Shown here piece after piece: positions 32,740 through 40,744 of a DNA stretch of 42,299 nt. The DNA comes from Pseudoflavonifractor sp. An44 (lineage in GTDB: Bacteria > Bacillota > Clostridia > Oscillospirales > Oscillospiraceae): assembly GCF_002161675.1 (NCBI RefSeq), contig NZ_NFIH01000022.1:1-42299 (forward strand), written 5' to 3'. The position numbers and the translations under genes were made by a program. Position 1 is the stretch's first letter. Each line of letters begins with the position of its first letter. Below the pieces are notes generated by a model, which did no database searches, was not told the origin of the DNA, and saw nothing but the letters and a program-made list of their open reading frames with translations.

Positions 32740-32757
32740 TTGTTAAAAAAATAACGA
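32740..32757. promoter_or_regulatory. Rex-like operator 1
   Basis: TTGTTAA-AAAA-ATAACGA against the known Rex consensus TTGTTAA-N4-TTAACAA: first half perfect, second half 5 of 7. It is placed about 35 bases after the expected start of transcription, where a bound repressor would block elongation. Confidence 0.65.
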
Positions 32758-32785
32758 CAAGTCTGCCGCTCGCCTTTTGTAAAGT

Positions 32786-32803
32786 CGTGTTAAAAATATA
32801 ACG
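32786..32803. promoter_or_regulatory. Rex-like operator 2
   Basis: GTGTTAA-AAAT-ATAACGT matches 6 of 7 and 4 of 7 positions of the Rex half-sites. Same orientation as site 1, 46 bases downstream. Confidence 0.5.
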
Positions 32804-32881
32804 TTCCACCGCAGTTTGATGGAAATTCGATGAAGAAAAGGTAGTCTGGATGTAAAATTTGATTGCAAGGAGGCAATCCAC

Positions 32882-33658
32882 ATGTCATTTGTGAAGTTTG
32901 AAAAGCAGGGCAATGTGGCCGTTCTGACCATCGACCGTCCCGAGGCCCTCAACGCCCTGAACTCTCAGGTCCTGTGCGACCTGGACGCCGCTATCTCCCA
33001 GGTGGAGGCCGACGACGAGGTCCGTGTTGTGGTGCTCACTGGCGCTGGCCGTTCCTTCGTGGCTGGTGCTGATATCGGCGAGATGGTGAACTTCTCCGCC
33101 ATCGACGGCAAGAAGTTTGGTGTCCACGGCGGCTCCATCTTCCTGCGTCTGGAGAACCTGTCCAAGCCCGTCATCGCTGCCATCAACGGCTTCGCTCTGG
33201 GCGGCGGCTGCGAGCTGGCCATGGCCTGTGACATCCGCATTGCCTCTGAGAAGGCCAAGTTCGGCCAGCCCGAGGTGGGCCTGGGCATCACCCCCGGCTT
33301 CGGCGGCACCCAGCGTCTGCCCCGCATCGTGGGCATCTCCAAGGCTATGGAGCTGATCCTCACCGCCAAGGTCATCGGCGCTGCCGAGGCCAAGGAGATC
33401 GGCCTGGTCTCCCAGGTGTATGCTCCCGAGGAGCTGATGGACAAGGCTCTGGAGCTGGCCAACGCCATCTGCGCCAACGCCCCCATCGCCGTGTCCGAGT
33501 CCAAGCGCTGCATCCGTATGGGCATGCAGACCGACATCGCCACCGGCTCCGCTTTTGAGGCTGAGGCCTTCGGCGTGACCTGCGGCACCCAGGACAAGAA
33601 CGAGGGCATGGGCGCCTTCCTGGCCAAGCGTGCCGAGAAGAACTTCCAGAACAAGTAA
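32882..33658 (+). CDS. crt: Enoyl-CoA hydratase (crotonase)
   Basis: A 258-residue crotonase: VAVLTIDRPEALNALNSQVL-type start, AGRSFVAGADIGEM (oxyanion hole), GFALGGGCELAMACDIRIASEKAKFGQPEVGLGITPGFGGTQRLPR with the two catalytic Glu regions. It interconverts 3-hydroxybutyryl-CoA and crotonyl-CoA in butyrate formation. AAGGAGG precedes the ATG. It is first in the operon with hbd, bcd, etfB and etfA, but is separated from hbd by 508 bases of hairpins that contain two more copies of its own 3' end. Confidence 0.95.
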   Translation: MSFVKFEKQGNVAVLTIDRPEALNALNSQVLCDLDAAISQVEADDEVRVVVLTGAGRSFVAGADIGEMVNFSAIDGKKFGVHGGSIFLRLENLSKPVIAAINGFALGGGCELAMACDIRIASEKAKFGQPEVGLGITPGFGGTQRLPRIVGISKAMELILTAKVIGAAEAKEIGLVSQVYAPEELMDKALELANAICANAPIAVSESKRCIRMGMQTDIATGSAFEAEAFGVTCGTQDKNEGMGAFLAKRAEKNFQNK

Positions 33659-34112
33659 GGGCTCTCAAGAAAGTACCAAGTTCTTCCCCCATGCACTCGT
33701 GGGGCCCCGCAAGGCGGGGCGGCGCTAGCGCCGACAAGTGTTTTGGCCTGGGCCAAAACCTTGAAATCGACGGAATTGATTTCCGGCGATTTGAGTGAAA
33801 TCATGGGGTCCCCGCACGGTGTATCACACCGGGTGGGGCGGGCATGGGCGCCTTCCTGGCCAAGCGTGCCGAGAAGAACTTCCAGAACAAGTAAGCACCT
33901 CTTGGAAGGTAAGCCCTCGGCAGAGTTTCGCCGTCCGCAGACGGCGAAAGAAAATGAAATCCGTATTTTCTGAGGACATGTGCATCAGAAAATACACTTC
34001 TCAGCCCGCAAACGTGCGAGCAAGGCGAGTGCGATGCAGCGGGCTGCAATCTCCTCGAGAAAACGCTTGCGTTTTCGAGACATAGCTGAGAAGCACTTCC
34101 AGAACAAGTAAG
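33604..34112 (+). repeat. Three copies of the crt 3' end alternating with two hairpin cassettes
   Basis: Copy 1 is the gene end (33604-33659). Copy 2 (33840-33895) is identical over 56 bases. Copy 3 (34085-34112) matches the last 28 bases with two mismatches. Between them are two unrelated cassettes of 180 and 189 bases. Cassette 1 has perfect hairpins at 33704-33720, 33721-33732, 33741-33758 and 33817-33831. Cassette 2 has 10-bp perfect stems at 33926-33949 and 33963-33995, and others at 34002-34046 and 34059-34076. Each copy encodes the end of Crt (FLAKRAEKNFQNK-stop or its last residues) but no start, so nothing is translated from copies 2 and 3. Confidence 0.85.
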
Positions 34113-34166
34113 CTATTTCCCTTATCATATATTAAAACTGGTTATTCCAGTGAGGAGGAACTTATC

Positions 34167-35018
34167 ATGAAGAAAGTTGTAGTCATCGGTGGCGGCACCA
34201 TGGGTCTGGACATTGCCCAAGTCTTCGCTCGCAAGGGCTTTGACGTGGTGGTCCGTGACATTAAGGACGAGATCATCCAGGCTTCCGAGGCCCGTCTGAA
34301 CAAGGGTCTGGACAAGCTGGTGGCCAAGGGCAAGATGGACGAGGCTGGCAAGCAGGCCATCCTGGACAAGATGTCCTTCACCACCGACCTGAACGCTGCT
34401 GCTGATGCTGACCTGGTGGTTGAGGCCGCCATTGAGAACCTGGAGATCAAGAAGTCCATCTTCGCTGAGCTGGACGCCATCTGCAAGCCCGAGACCATCC
34501 TGGCTTCCAACACCTCTTCCATCTCCATCACCGCCATCGCTGCCGCTACCAAGCGTCCCGACCGCTTCATCGGCATGCACTTCTTCAACCCCGCCACCGT
34601 CATGAAGCTGGTGGAGGTGATCCGCGGCGCCAACACCTCCGACGAGACCTACAAGGCCATCTATGACCTGTCCGTGGAGATCGGCAAGGAGCCCGTGGAG
34701 GTCAACGAGGCCCCCGGTTTCGTGGTCAACAAGATCCTGATCCCCATGATCAACGAGGCCTGCGACCTGCTGTACACCGGCGTTGCCACTGCTGAGGGCA
34801 TCGACACCGCCATGAAGCTGGGCGCCAACCACCCCATGGGCCCCCTGGCTCTGGGCGACCTGGTTGGTCTGGACGTGTGCCTGGCCATCATGGACACTCT
34901 GTACAATGAGACCCACGATCCCAAGTACCGCGCCTCCCTGCTGATGCGCAAGATGGTGCGCGCTGGCCACCTGGGCCGCAAGACCGGCAAGGGCTTCTTT
35001 GACTACACCAAGAAATAA
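34167..35018 (+). CDS. hbd: 3-hydroxybutyryl-CoA dehydrogenase
   Basis: A 283-residue enzyme. [30 protein letters not shown] is the NAD-binding Rossmann start (GGGTMG); [39 protein letters not shown] carries the catalytic His; [15 protein letters not shown] and [13 protein letters not shown] are the C-terminal family motifs. It reduces acetoacetyl-CoA to 3-hydroxybutyryl-CoA. GAGGAGGAAC precedes the start. Confidence 0.95.
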   Translation: MKKVVVIGGGTMGLDIAQVFARKGFDVVVRDIKDEIIQASEARLNKGLDKLVAKGKMDEAGKQAILDKMSFTTDLNAAADADLVVEAAIENLEIKKSIFAELDAICKPETILASNTSSISITAIAAATKRPDRFIGMHFFNPATVMKLVEVIRGANTSDETYKAIYDLSVEIGKEPVEVNEAPGFVVNKILIPMINEACDLLYTGVATAEGIDTAMKLGANHPMGPLALGDLVGLDVCLAIMDTLYNETHDPKYRASLLMRKMVRAGHLGRKTGKGFFDYTKK

Positions 35019-35084
35019 TTTGCTCCCATCCGGGGGGCGGCAATGCCACCCCCCGGTCTCATACTGATAAGGAGGAAACATTCC

Positions 35085-36248
35085 ATGGATTTCAAACTGT
35101 CCAAAGAACAAGAAATGATGCGCAAGCTGTTCCGTGAGTTTGCGGAGAACGAGGTCAAGCCTCTGGCTGCCATGGTGGACGAGGAGGAGATGTTCCCCGA
35201 GAACACCGTCAAGAAGATGGCTGAGCTGGGCATGATGGGCATCTACTTTCCCAAGAAGTACGGCGGCGCTGGCGCCGACGTGGTGAGCTACGCCATGGCC
35301 GTGGAGGAGCTGTCCAAGGTCTGCGGCACCACCGGCGTTATCGTGTCCGCTCACACCAGCCTGTGCTGCGCTCCCATCTACGAGAACGGCACCGAGGAGC
35401 AGAAGATGAAGTATCTGCCCAAGCTGTGCTCCGGTGAGTGGCTGGGCGCCTTCGGTCTGACCGAGCCCGGCGCTGGTACCGACGCTCAGGGTCAGCAGAC
35501 CACCGCCGTGCTGGATGAGTCCGGTGAGAACTGGATCATCAACGGCTCCAAGATCTTCATCACCAACGCTGGCTTCGCCAACGTGTTCGTCATCTTCGCC
35601 GTCACCGGCACCGTGCTGGACAAGCGCGGCCGCAAGAGCAAGGAGATCTCCGCTTTCATCGTGGAGCGCACCGATCCCGGCTTCAAGGTTGGTAAGCACG
35701 AGAAGAAGATGGGTATCCGCGGCTCCTCCACCTGCGAGCTGATTTTCGAGGATTGCGTCATTCCCAAGGACCGTCTGCTGGGCAAGCAGGGCAAGGGCTT
35801 CGCCATCGCCATGAAGACCCTGGACGGCGGCCGTATCGGCATCGCTGCTCAGGCTCTGGGTCTGGGCGAGGGCGCCGTGGAAGAGGCCATCAATTACACC
35901 AAGGAGCGCGTGCAGTTCGGTCGCCGCATTTCCCAGTTCCAGAACACCCAGTTCCAGCTGGCTGAGATGCACACCAAGATGCAGGCCGCTCAGTTCCTGG
36001 TCTACTCCGCCGCTGCCAAGAAGCAGGCTGGCGAGAAGTACACCATGGACGCCGCCATGGCCAAGCTCTTCGCTGCTGAGGCTGCCAGCGACGTGACCCG
36101 TCGTGCCGTTCAGCTGTTCGGTGGCTACGGCTACACCCGTGATTACCCCGTGGAGCGCATGATGCGTGACGCCAAGATCACCGAGATCTACGAGGGTACT
36201 TCCGAGGTTCAGCGTATGGTTATCGCTGCCAACCTGGGCATTAAGTAA
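35085..36248 (+). CDS. bcd: Butyryl-CoA dehydrogenase (short-chain acyl-CoA dehydrogenase)
   Basis: A 387-residue flavoprotein. MDFKLSKEQEMMRKLFREFAENEV, AFGLTEPGAGTDAQGQ (FAD/substrate contacts), FGRRISQFQNTQFQLAEM, QLFGGYGYTRDYPVERMMRDAKITEIYEGTSEVQR with the catalytic Glu in YEGTS. With EtfAB, encoded next, it reduces crotonyl-CoA to butyryl-CoA; in Clostridia this is coupled by flavin-based electron bifurcation to ferredoxin reduction. Start ATG 35085 follows AAGGAGGAAAC; the frame from 35043 is non-coding. Confidence 0.95.
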   Translation: MDFKLSKEQEMMRKLFREFAENEVKPLAAMVDEEEMFPENTVKKMAELGMMGIYFPKKYGGAGADVVSYAMAVEELSKVCGTTGVIVSAHTSLCCAPIYENGTEEQKMKYLPKLCSGEWLGAFGLTEPGAGTDAQGQQTTAVLDESGENWIINGSKIFITNAGFANVFVIFAVTGTVLDKRGRKSKEISAFIVERTDPGFKVGKHEKKMGIRGSSTCELIFEDCVIPKDRLLGKQGKGFAIAMKTLDGGRIGIAAQALGLGEGAVEEAINYTKERVQFGRRISQFQNTQFQLAEMHTKMQAAQFLVYSAAAKKQAGEKYTMDAAMAKLFAAEAASDVTRRAVQLFGGYGYTRDYPVERMMRDAKITEIYEGTSEVQRMVIAANLGIK

Positions 36249-36268
36249 TTGAGGAGGAAGAGCGCATT

Positions 36269-37072
36269 ATGAAAATCATTGTCTGTGTCAAGCAGGTGCC
36301 CGACACCTCCGGCAAGGTTGCTGTGAAGGCTGACGGCACCATGGACCGTGCCGCTATGGCCACCATCTCCAACCCCGATGATATGAATGCTCTGGAGGCC
36401 GCCCTCCAGATCAAGGATAAGAACCCCGACACCAAGGTGGTTGTCATCTCCATGGGTCCCCCTCCCACGGAGTCCATGCTGCGTGAGTGCCTGGCTATGG
36501 GCGCTGACGAGGCCGTGCTGGTGTCTGCCCGTGAGTTCGGCGGCGCTGATACCTTTGCCACCTCCACCACTCTGACCGCTGCCATCCGCAAGATCGGCGT
36601 GGAGAAGGACGACATCGTGTTCTGTGGCCGTCAGGCCATCGACGGTGACACCGCTCAGGTCGGTCCCCAGATCGCTGAGAAGCTGGGCCTGCCCCAGGTC
36701 ACCTATGTCACCGGCATCGACTACACCGACGGCCAGCTCACCGTTCGCCGCGAGCTGGAGGATGGCTACATGACCATCAAGGTGCAGACCCCCTGCCTGC
36801 TGACCTGCATCAAGGAGCTGAACACTCCCCGTTACATGCGTGTGGCTGGCATCATGGATTGCTATTCCAAGCCCTACACCGTGCTGGACTTCAACGCTCT
36901 GGTGGACGATCCCATGGTGGAGCTGGAGACTGTCGGCCTGAAGGGCTCTCCCACTCAGGTGTACAAGTCCTTCTCTCCCCCCGTCAAGGGCGCTGGCACC
37001 ATGCTGGAAGGCGCCGACAAGGCCACCTGCGAGCAGCTGGTGTCCATTCTGGGCGAGAAGCACATCATTTAA
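36269..37072 (+). CDS. etfB: Electron transfer flavoprotein beta subunit
   Basis: A 267-residue subunit: MKIIVCVKQVPDT, ISNPDDMNALEAALQIKD, GADEAVLVSAREFGGADTFATS, and CGRQAIDGDTAQVGPQIAEKLGLPQVTYV, the nucleotide-binding signature. In bifurcating Etf the beta subunit binds the FAD that splits NADH electrons. It is placed directly after bcd and 18 bases before etfA, as in other butyrate producers. Confidence 0.95.
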   Translation: MKIIVCVKQVPDTSGKVAVKADGTMDRAAMATISNPDDMNALEAALQIKDKNPDTKVVVISMGPPPTESMLRECLAMGADEAVLVSAREFGGADTFATSTTLTAAIRKIGVEKDDIVFCGRQAIDGDTAQVGPQIAEKLGLPQVTYVTGIDYTDGQLTVRRELEDGYMTIKVQTPCLLTCIKELNTPRYMRVAGIMDCYSKPYTVLDFNALVDDPMVELETVGLKGSPTQVYKSFSPPVKGAGTMLEGADKATCEQLVSILGEKHII

Positions 37073-37090
37073 GGGAAGGAGCACTGAATT

Positions 37091-38197
37091 ATGGCTTTCA
37101 ATAGTAAAGACACCGCCGCCTTCAAGGGCGTGTGGGTATTCTGCGAGCAGCGCGACGGCGTCATCCTGAGCACCGGCTACCAGCTGCTCAGCGAGGGCCG
37201 CAAGCTGGCCAACGATCTGGGCGTGGAGCTGTGCGGCGTGCTGCTGGGCCACGAGGTCAACGAGACCTACGCCAAGGCTCTGGGCGGCTACGGCGCTGAC
37301 CGTGTGTACATCTGCGATCACCCCCTGCTGAAGGACTACACCACCGATGCCTACACCAAGGTCATCTGCGACCTGGTGGAGGACAAGAAGCCCGAGATCT
37401 TCCTCATCGGCGCTACCAACATCGGCCGTGACCTGGGCCCCCGTGTGGCTGCCCGTCTGAAGACCGGTCTGACCGCTGACTGCACCCACCTGGATGTGGA
37501 TGTGGAGAAGTACAAGGCCTTCCTGAAGACCACCTCCACCATCGACGTGGACAACACCAAGTTCGAGGCCAACACCAACCTGAAGATGACCCGTCCCGCC
37601 TTTGGCGGCCACCTGATGGCCACCATCGTGTGCCCCGACTATCGTCCTCAGATGTCCACCGTGCGTCCCGGCGTTATGCAGACCCAGGCCTACAACGAGG
37701 AGACCGCTGCTAAGACCGTCCTGGAGAAGGTGGACGTGCAGCTGACCAAGGAAGACATCCACGTGGACCTGGTGGAGATCGTCAAGTCCGCCAAGAAGGC
37801 CGTTGACCTGATTGGCGCCGACGTGGTTGTCTCCGTGGGCCGTGGTATCAGCGCCGACCCCAAGCGTGGTCTGGAGATCGCTGAGGAGCTGGCCAACGTC
37901 CTGGGCGGCGTGGTTGGCGCTTCCCGTGCCGTGGTGGACGACGGCTACATCGGTGTGGACCACCAGGTTGGTCAGACCGGTAAGACCGTTCACCCCAAGA
38001 TCTATGTGGCCCTGGGCATTTCCGGCGCCATTCAGCACGTGTCCGGCATGCAGGACGCTGAGTGCATCATCGCCGTGAACAAGAATGCCAACGCCCCCAT
38101 CTTTGACGTGGCTACCTACGGCATCACCGGCGACCTGTTCAAGGTTGGCCCCATGCTGACCGAGGCCATTGCCAAGTACAAGGCGGAGAAGGCCTAA
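37091..38197 (+). CDS. etfA: Electron transfer flavoprotein alpha subunit
   Basis: A 368-residue subunit. The N-terminal domain includes GVWVFCEQRDGVI and FLIGATNIGRDLGPRVAARLKTGLTADCTHL. The C-terminal FAD domain has VSVGRGI, ASRAVVDDGYI, VGQTGKTVHPKIYVALGISGAIQH and AVNKNANAPIFDVATYGI. It carries electrons between Bcd and the bifurcating FAD. It is last of the operon; a terminator begins 13 bases after the stop. Confidence 0.95.
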   Translation: MAFNSKDTAAFKGVWVFCEQRDGVILSTGYQLLSEGRKLANDLGVELCGVLLGHEVNETYAKALGGYGADRVYICDHPLLKDYTTDAYTKVICDLVEDKKPEIFLIGATNIGRDLGPRVAARLKTGLTADCTHLDVDVEKYKAFLKTTSTIDVDNTKFEANTNLKMTRPAFGGHLMATIVCPDYRPQMSTVRPGVMQTQAYNEETAAKTVLEKVDVQLTKEDIHVDLVEIVKSAKKAVDLIGADVVVSVGRGISADPKRGLEIAEELANVLGGVVGASRAVVDDGYIGVDHQVGQTGKTVHPKIYVALGISGAIQHVSGMQDAECIIAVNKNANAPIFDVATYGITGDLFKVGPMLTEAIAKYKAEKA

Positions 38198-38210
38198 GTT
38201 GCGTGTTTTT

Positions 38211-38245
38211 AAGACTGGCTTCCCTTCGGGGAGGCCAGTCTTTTT
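38211..38245 (+). terminator. Terminator of the butyrate operon
   Basis: AAGACTGGC-TTCCC and GGGGA-GGCCAGTCTT around TTC, followed by TTTC. A second perfect palindrome (TTTTTCTATTTAGGCC / GGCCTAAATAGAAAAA, 38241-38279) follows and can act in both directions. Confidence 0.88.
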
Positions 38246-38283
38246 CTATTTAGGCCATTTTTGGGCCTAAATAGAAAAAGACA

Positions 38284-38325
38284 ATGAAGAATGATAAATG
38301 AAAAATGATGAATGCAGGCCCTTTT
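38284..38325. repeat. Solo arm of the IVP-type inverted repeat
   Basis: Thirty bases starting TGAAGAATGA (38285-38314) match the left arm at 12094-12123 in 27 positions. They are followed by CAGGCCCTT, which also follows the right arm of that unit in inverted orientation. No IVP gene is present here. Confidence 0.55.
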
Positions 38326-38354
38326 ATGCAGTGCATCCCCAGACATACGCAGAT

Positions 38355-38446
38355 GGGGCAAGCATGGGTAGGGGAGGGGCTTGCCCCTCCCAAATCTCCC
38401 AGGGCAAGGCCAGGGTAGCCACGGGCCGGGCAAGCCACGGCCCCTA
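38355..38446. repeat. REP-like palindromes
   Basis: GGGGCAAGC (38355) can pair with GCTTGCCCC (38379), or GGGAGGGGC (38372) with GCCCCTCCC (38383); the two are mutually exclusive. A GTAG...CTAC palindrome with inner GGCCG/CGGCC follows (38415-38446). The 498-base gap 38198-38695 holds these, the terminators, a DnaA-box-like site and a promoter, and no gene. Confidence 0.5.
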
Positions 38447-38602
38447 CGCAGCAAAACCGTTGGAAATACTAGGCATAGAGCAGGGGAAATGCTCACTTTA
38501 GCAGAATAGAAAACTACCAGTTCCGGCCCTGCGTAATTTTGGAAAAAACCTGGAATCCCTTGCACCACAACGGGTTGAGGTTGTTGAAAACTTTGTGGAA
38601 GC

Positions 38603-38611
38603 TGTGGATAA
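38603..38611 (-). other. Isolated perfect DnaA-box sequence
   Basis: TGTGGATAA is the complement of the consensus TTATCCACA, with a partial match TTTGTGGAA 11 bases before it. No cluster and no dnaA/dnaN gene is present, so an origin is not claimed. Confidence 0.35.
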
Positions 38612-38626
38612 CTCTCTGTATAGCAG

Positions 38627-38655
38627 TTGTAAGTGGAGGGCAACTATGGTATCAT
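38627..38655 (+). promoter_or_regulatory. Promoter of the TPR gene
   Basis: TTGTAA (38627-38632), 17 bases, TATCAT (38650-38655), 40 bases before the start codon. Confidence 0.65.
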
Positions 38656-38695
38656 AAGGAAAATATAGGCGAATACAGGGGGAGGGGATGAGAGC

Positions 38696-40666
38696 ATGAC
38701 GGACTTCTTTAAAAACATAAGAGGTGTGGGCCCAACGGTAGACCACTTGATTGAAGGGGTAGAGCAAAAACGCATCGAATTCAGCAGCTATAAGGGTTTG
38801 GAGGATAATGCCAAAGTGACGGAGGGCATCAAACGCCTGAAACGGTGCTTTGATTTGGCAGATCAGCTGTACGATCAGACCTTGGTGCAGCGGGAGGTAC
38901 TCCTTGATGCCTGTGAGCGGCTGAAACAATGGGTGGAAGAAGTCTACAAAAACACCGAGATGACCGACCGTTGTGAGCTGAACCCCTATTATCAGCTGGC
39001 CCGAGGAAATGTGCGGTTTCGTCAAGCCCTGATTTTGAATCGGTGGAAGCCCTTGCCCTATCAAATGTGTCAGGAGGCGCAAACCTGTTTTAAGAGGGCC
39101 AAAGATACGAAGGAACTCGTATGCCGTTGGCTGGCTCAGCACATGGCGGCCAAGTGTGAGCGGGAGATGGAAAAATTCCGCTATCACCACAGCAGCAGCC
39201 CGTCCTTCCAGAGAGGGGAAGGGGCGTTGAAAGCATTTGAGCGCATCGTAAAGGAGATTCCTTCCGACAACGGGGAGCTGAGGAAAATCACTCTGGATGC
39301 GGTCATCAACATGGGGCGCTGCAAGCGCAATCAGATGGAGCATCAGGAGGCCATTCCGTATTTTGCGGCGGTGTGCGCAGCGTTGGCGCCCATGTGTGGT
39401 GATGGTGAGGGGAAAGCTATCATTGCGCAACAAAAGTTGCTGGAGACGTATGGGAAAATTGATGAAAAAATCAAAGGGAAGTTCCACGTGGAAGAGAACA
39501 GCCAGCAGCCGCAGCAGCAGTGTAAGGATAAAAAAGACCCTCAATATTTGCAGGCCCTGGTGAATCTAGTGGCCTGCCTCACCGATGGACCCAGAGCTTA
39601 TGCCGAGGCTCAGGAATTGGCATTGCATGTGTTAAAAAATATTCAAAAGGAAAATACAGACATGCAAAACAATCTGGGCAGGCTGTACCGCAAGAGAGGG
39701 GATTACCTCAAGGCCAAGGAAGCGCATGGAGTTGTGATGGACAACCAGAGAAGGGCCAGAAAAGAGGGGAAAAGTTACTTTGTGGACGAGACAGCTTCTC
39801 TCAACCGCTACGCCGAGCTGGAGCAGGCCAAATGCTCCATCAAACTGAAATACTTTGAACAAGCTTTGGAGCAATTGGAACGGCTGCTGAGATTCTATAA
39901 TAAAGACCCGGAGGTGCTGCTGTGGAAGGGGCTGTGCTATCGGAACCAGGGACAGCTGACCCAAGCGGTGGAGGTACTGAAAGACCTGTGCGAGGCAGAG
40001 AAGGTCATTCGTCCCGGCACCGTAGGCCTCAAAGCCCGCTATGCGATGGGGACTTGTTATCTGCCGAGCGCCCCGGCCCAGGCCAAGGTTTGGTTTGAGC
40101 AAATCGTCCAGGCGGAGCCCAGCGATGTACCTGCACGGAGTGACTTTGGGTGGTGTCAGCAAATGCTGGGGGAATATCAGAAGGCCATTGAAAGCTATCA
40201 AAAGGTCCAGGAGTACAATGAGAATGGCCCCTATCAGCGAAAAGATTACTCGTGGATGTCTACGAATAACAACTTAGGACAATGCTACCTATATCCAAAG
40301 GTTAAGAATGAGAATGAAGAGGAAAGAAAGGATGAGAATGAAGAGAAAAGAAAGAATGAGAAGGAGGAGCTAGGGGTATTTGAAAAAGTTCTGAAACATG
40401 AGTCCACCAATGTGAGAGCCTTGTGTGGGGCTGCCTGCTATTTGCGCCGACTAGAGAAGAACGAAGAAGACATCGACGTAGGTTTTTTGAAACCGATAAT
40501 TGGCGAGGAGAAGATCAAGTCCGAAGATCTCAGGGAGATGGCGGTGGCCTTAGCCAAAAAAGCCAGGGAAGTTGCGCCTGGCAACCCCCATGTGGAGTCC
40601 GAGTATGTGCTGTGCCTGCTCAGCAATGCGAAGCATTACAAAGATGAAAAGGTTGAAACATTGTAG
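38696..40666 (+). CDS. Large TPR-repeat protein of unknown function (656 aa)
   Basis: A soluble, helical protein starting MTDFFKNIRGVGPTVDHLIEG after GGGGGAGGGG. TPR-like helix pairs are seen at ~215-245 (INMGRCKRNQMEHQEAIPYFAAV), ~320-350 (NLGRLYRKRGDYLKAKEAHGVV), ~380-440 (IKLKYFEQALEQLERLLRFYNKDPEVLLWKGLCYRNQGQLTQAVEVL) and ~480-510 (SDFGWCQQMLGEYQKAIESYQKV). A charged Glu/Lys/Arg/Asn repeat (~538-558) interrupts the C-terminal part. There is no signal peptide, enzyme domain or membrane segment. Base composition and codons are far less GC-rich than the butyrate genes just upstream, pointing to transfer. It has its own promoter. An IS110 element lies directly downstream. TPR proteins act as binding scaffolds; the partner here is unknown. 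Confidence 0.8.
   Translation: MTDFFKNIRGVGPTVDHLIEGVEQKRIEFSSYKGLEDNAKVTEGIKRLKRCFDLADQLYDQTLVQREVLLDACERLKQWVEEVYKNTEMTDRCELNPYYQLARGNVRFRQALILNRWKPLPYQMCQEAQTCFKRAKDTKELVCRWLAQHMAAKCEREMEKFRYHHSSSPSFQRGEGALKAFERIVKEIPSDNGELRKITLDAVINMGRCKRNQMEHQEAIPYFAAVCAALAPMCGDGEGKAIIAQQKLLETYGKIDEKIKGKFHVEENSQQPQQQCKDKKDPQYLQALVNLVACLTDGPRAYAEAQELALHVLKNIQKENTDMQNNLGRLYRKRGDYLKAKEAHGVVMDNQRRARKEGKSYFVDETASLNRYAELEQAKCSIKLKYFEQALEQLERLLRFYNKDPEVLLWKGLCYRNQGQLTQAVEVLKDLCEAEKVIRPGTVGLKARYAMGTCYLPSAPAQAKVWFEQIVQAEPSDVPARSDFGWCQQMLGEYQKAIESYQKVQEYNENGPYQRKDYSWMSTNNNLGQCYLYPKVKNENEEERKDENEEKRKNEKEELGVFEKVLKHESTNVRALCGAACYLRRLEKNEEDIDVGFLKPIIGEEKIKSEDLREMAVALAKKAREVAPGNPHVESEYVLCLLSNAKHYKDEKVETL
40310..40369 (+). 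repeat. 24-base tandem repeat inside the TPR gene
   Basis: Two and a half in-frame copies of a 24-base unit beginning GAGAATGAAGAG (40310-40333, 40334-40357, partial 40358-40369), encoding ENEEERKD / ENEEKRKN / EKEE. Unit number could vary between strains. Confidence 0.75.
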
Positions 40667-40744
40667 TCTAAGTACCATTCCGAAAAAGGGCGCACAAACC
40701 CAAGCCCCCTAAAAGCGGGCAAAAATCGAATTTATGTTTAAAAT

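Noticed and set aside
33801-34049. Small open frame in the crt-hbd spacer on the minus strand
   Set aside because: It repeats the antisense of the crt 3' end and runs through hairpins; no start signal or domain.
33604-34112. CRISPR-like array between crt and hbd
   Set aside because: The repeated unit is the crt gene end, spacings are about 180-190 bases, only three copies exist and the last is partial. No cas genes.
38580-38620. Possible replication origin
   Set aside because: Only one perfect DnaA box and one weak neighbour; no AT-rich unwinding region with box clusters and no dnaA, dnaN or recF genes.
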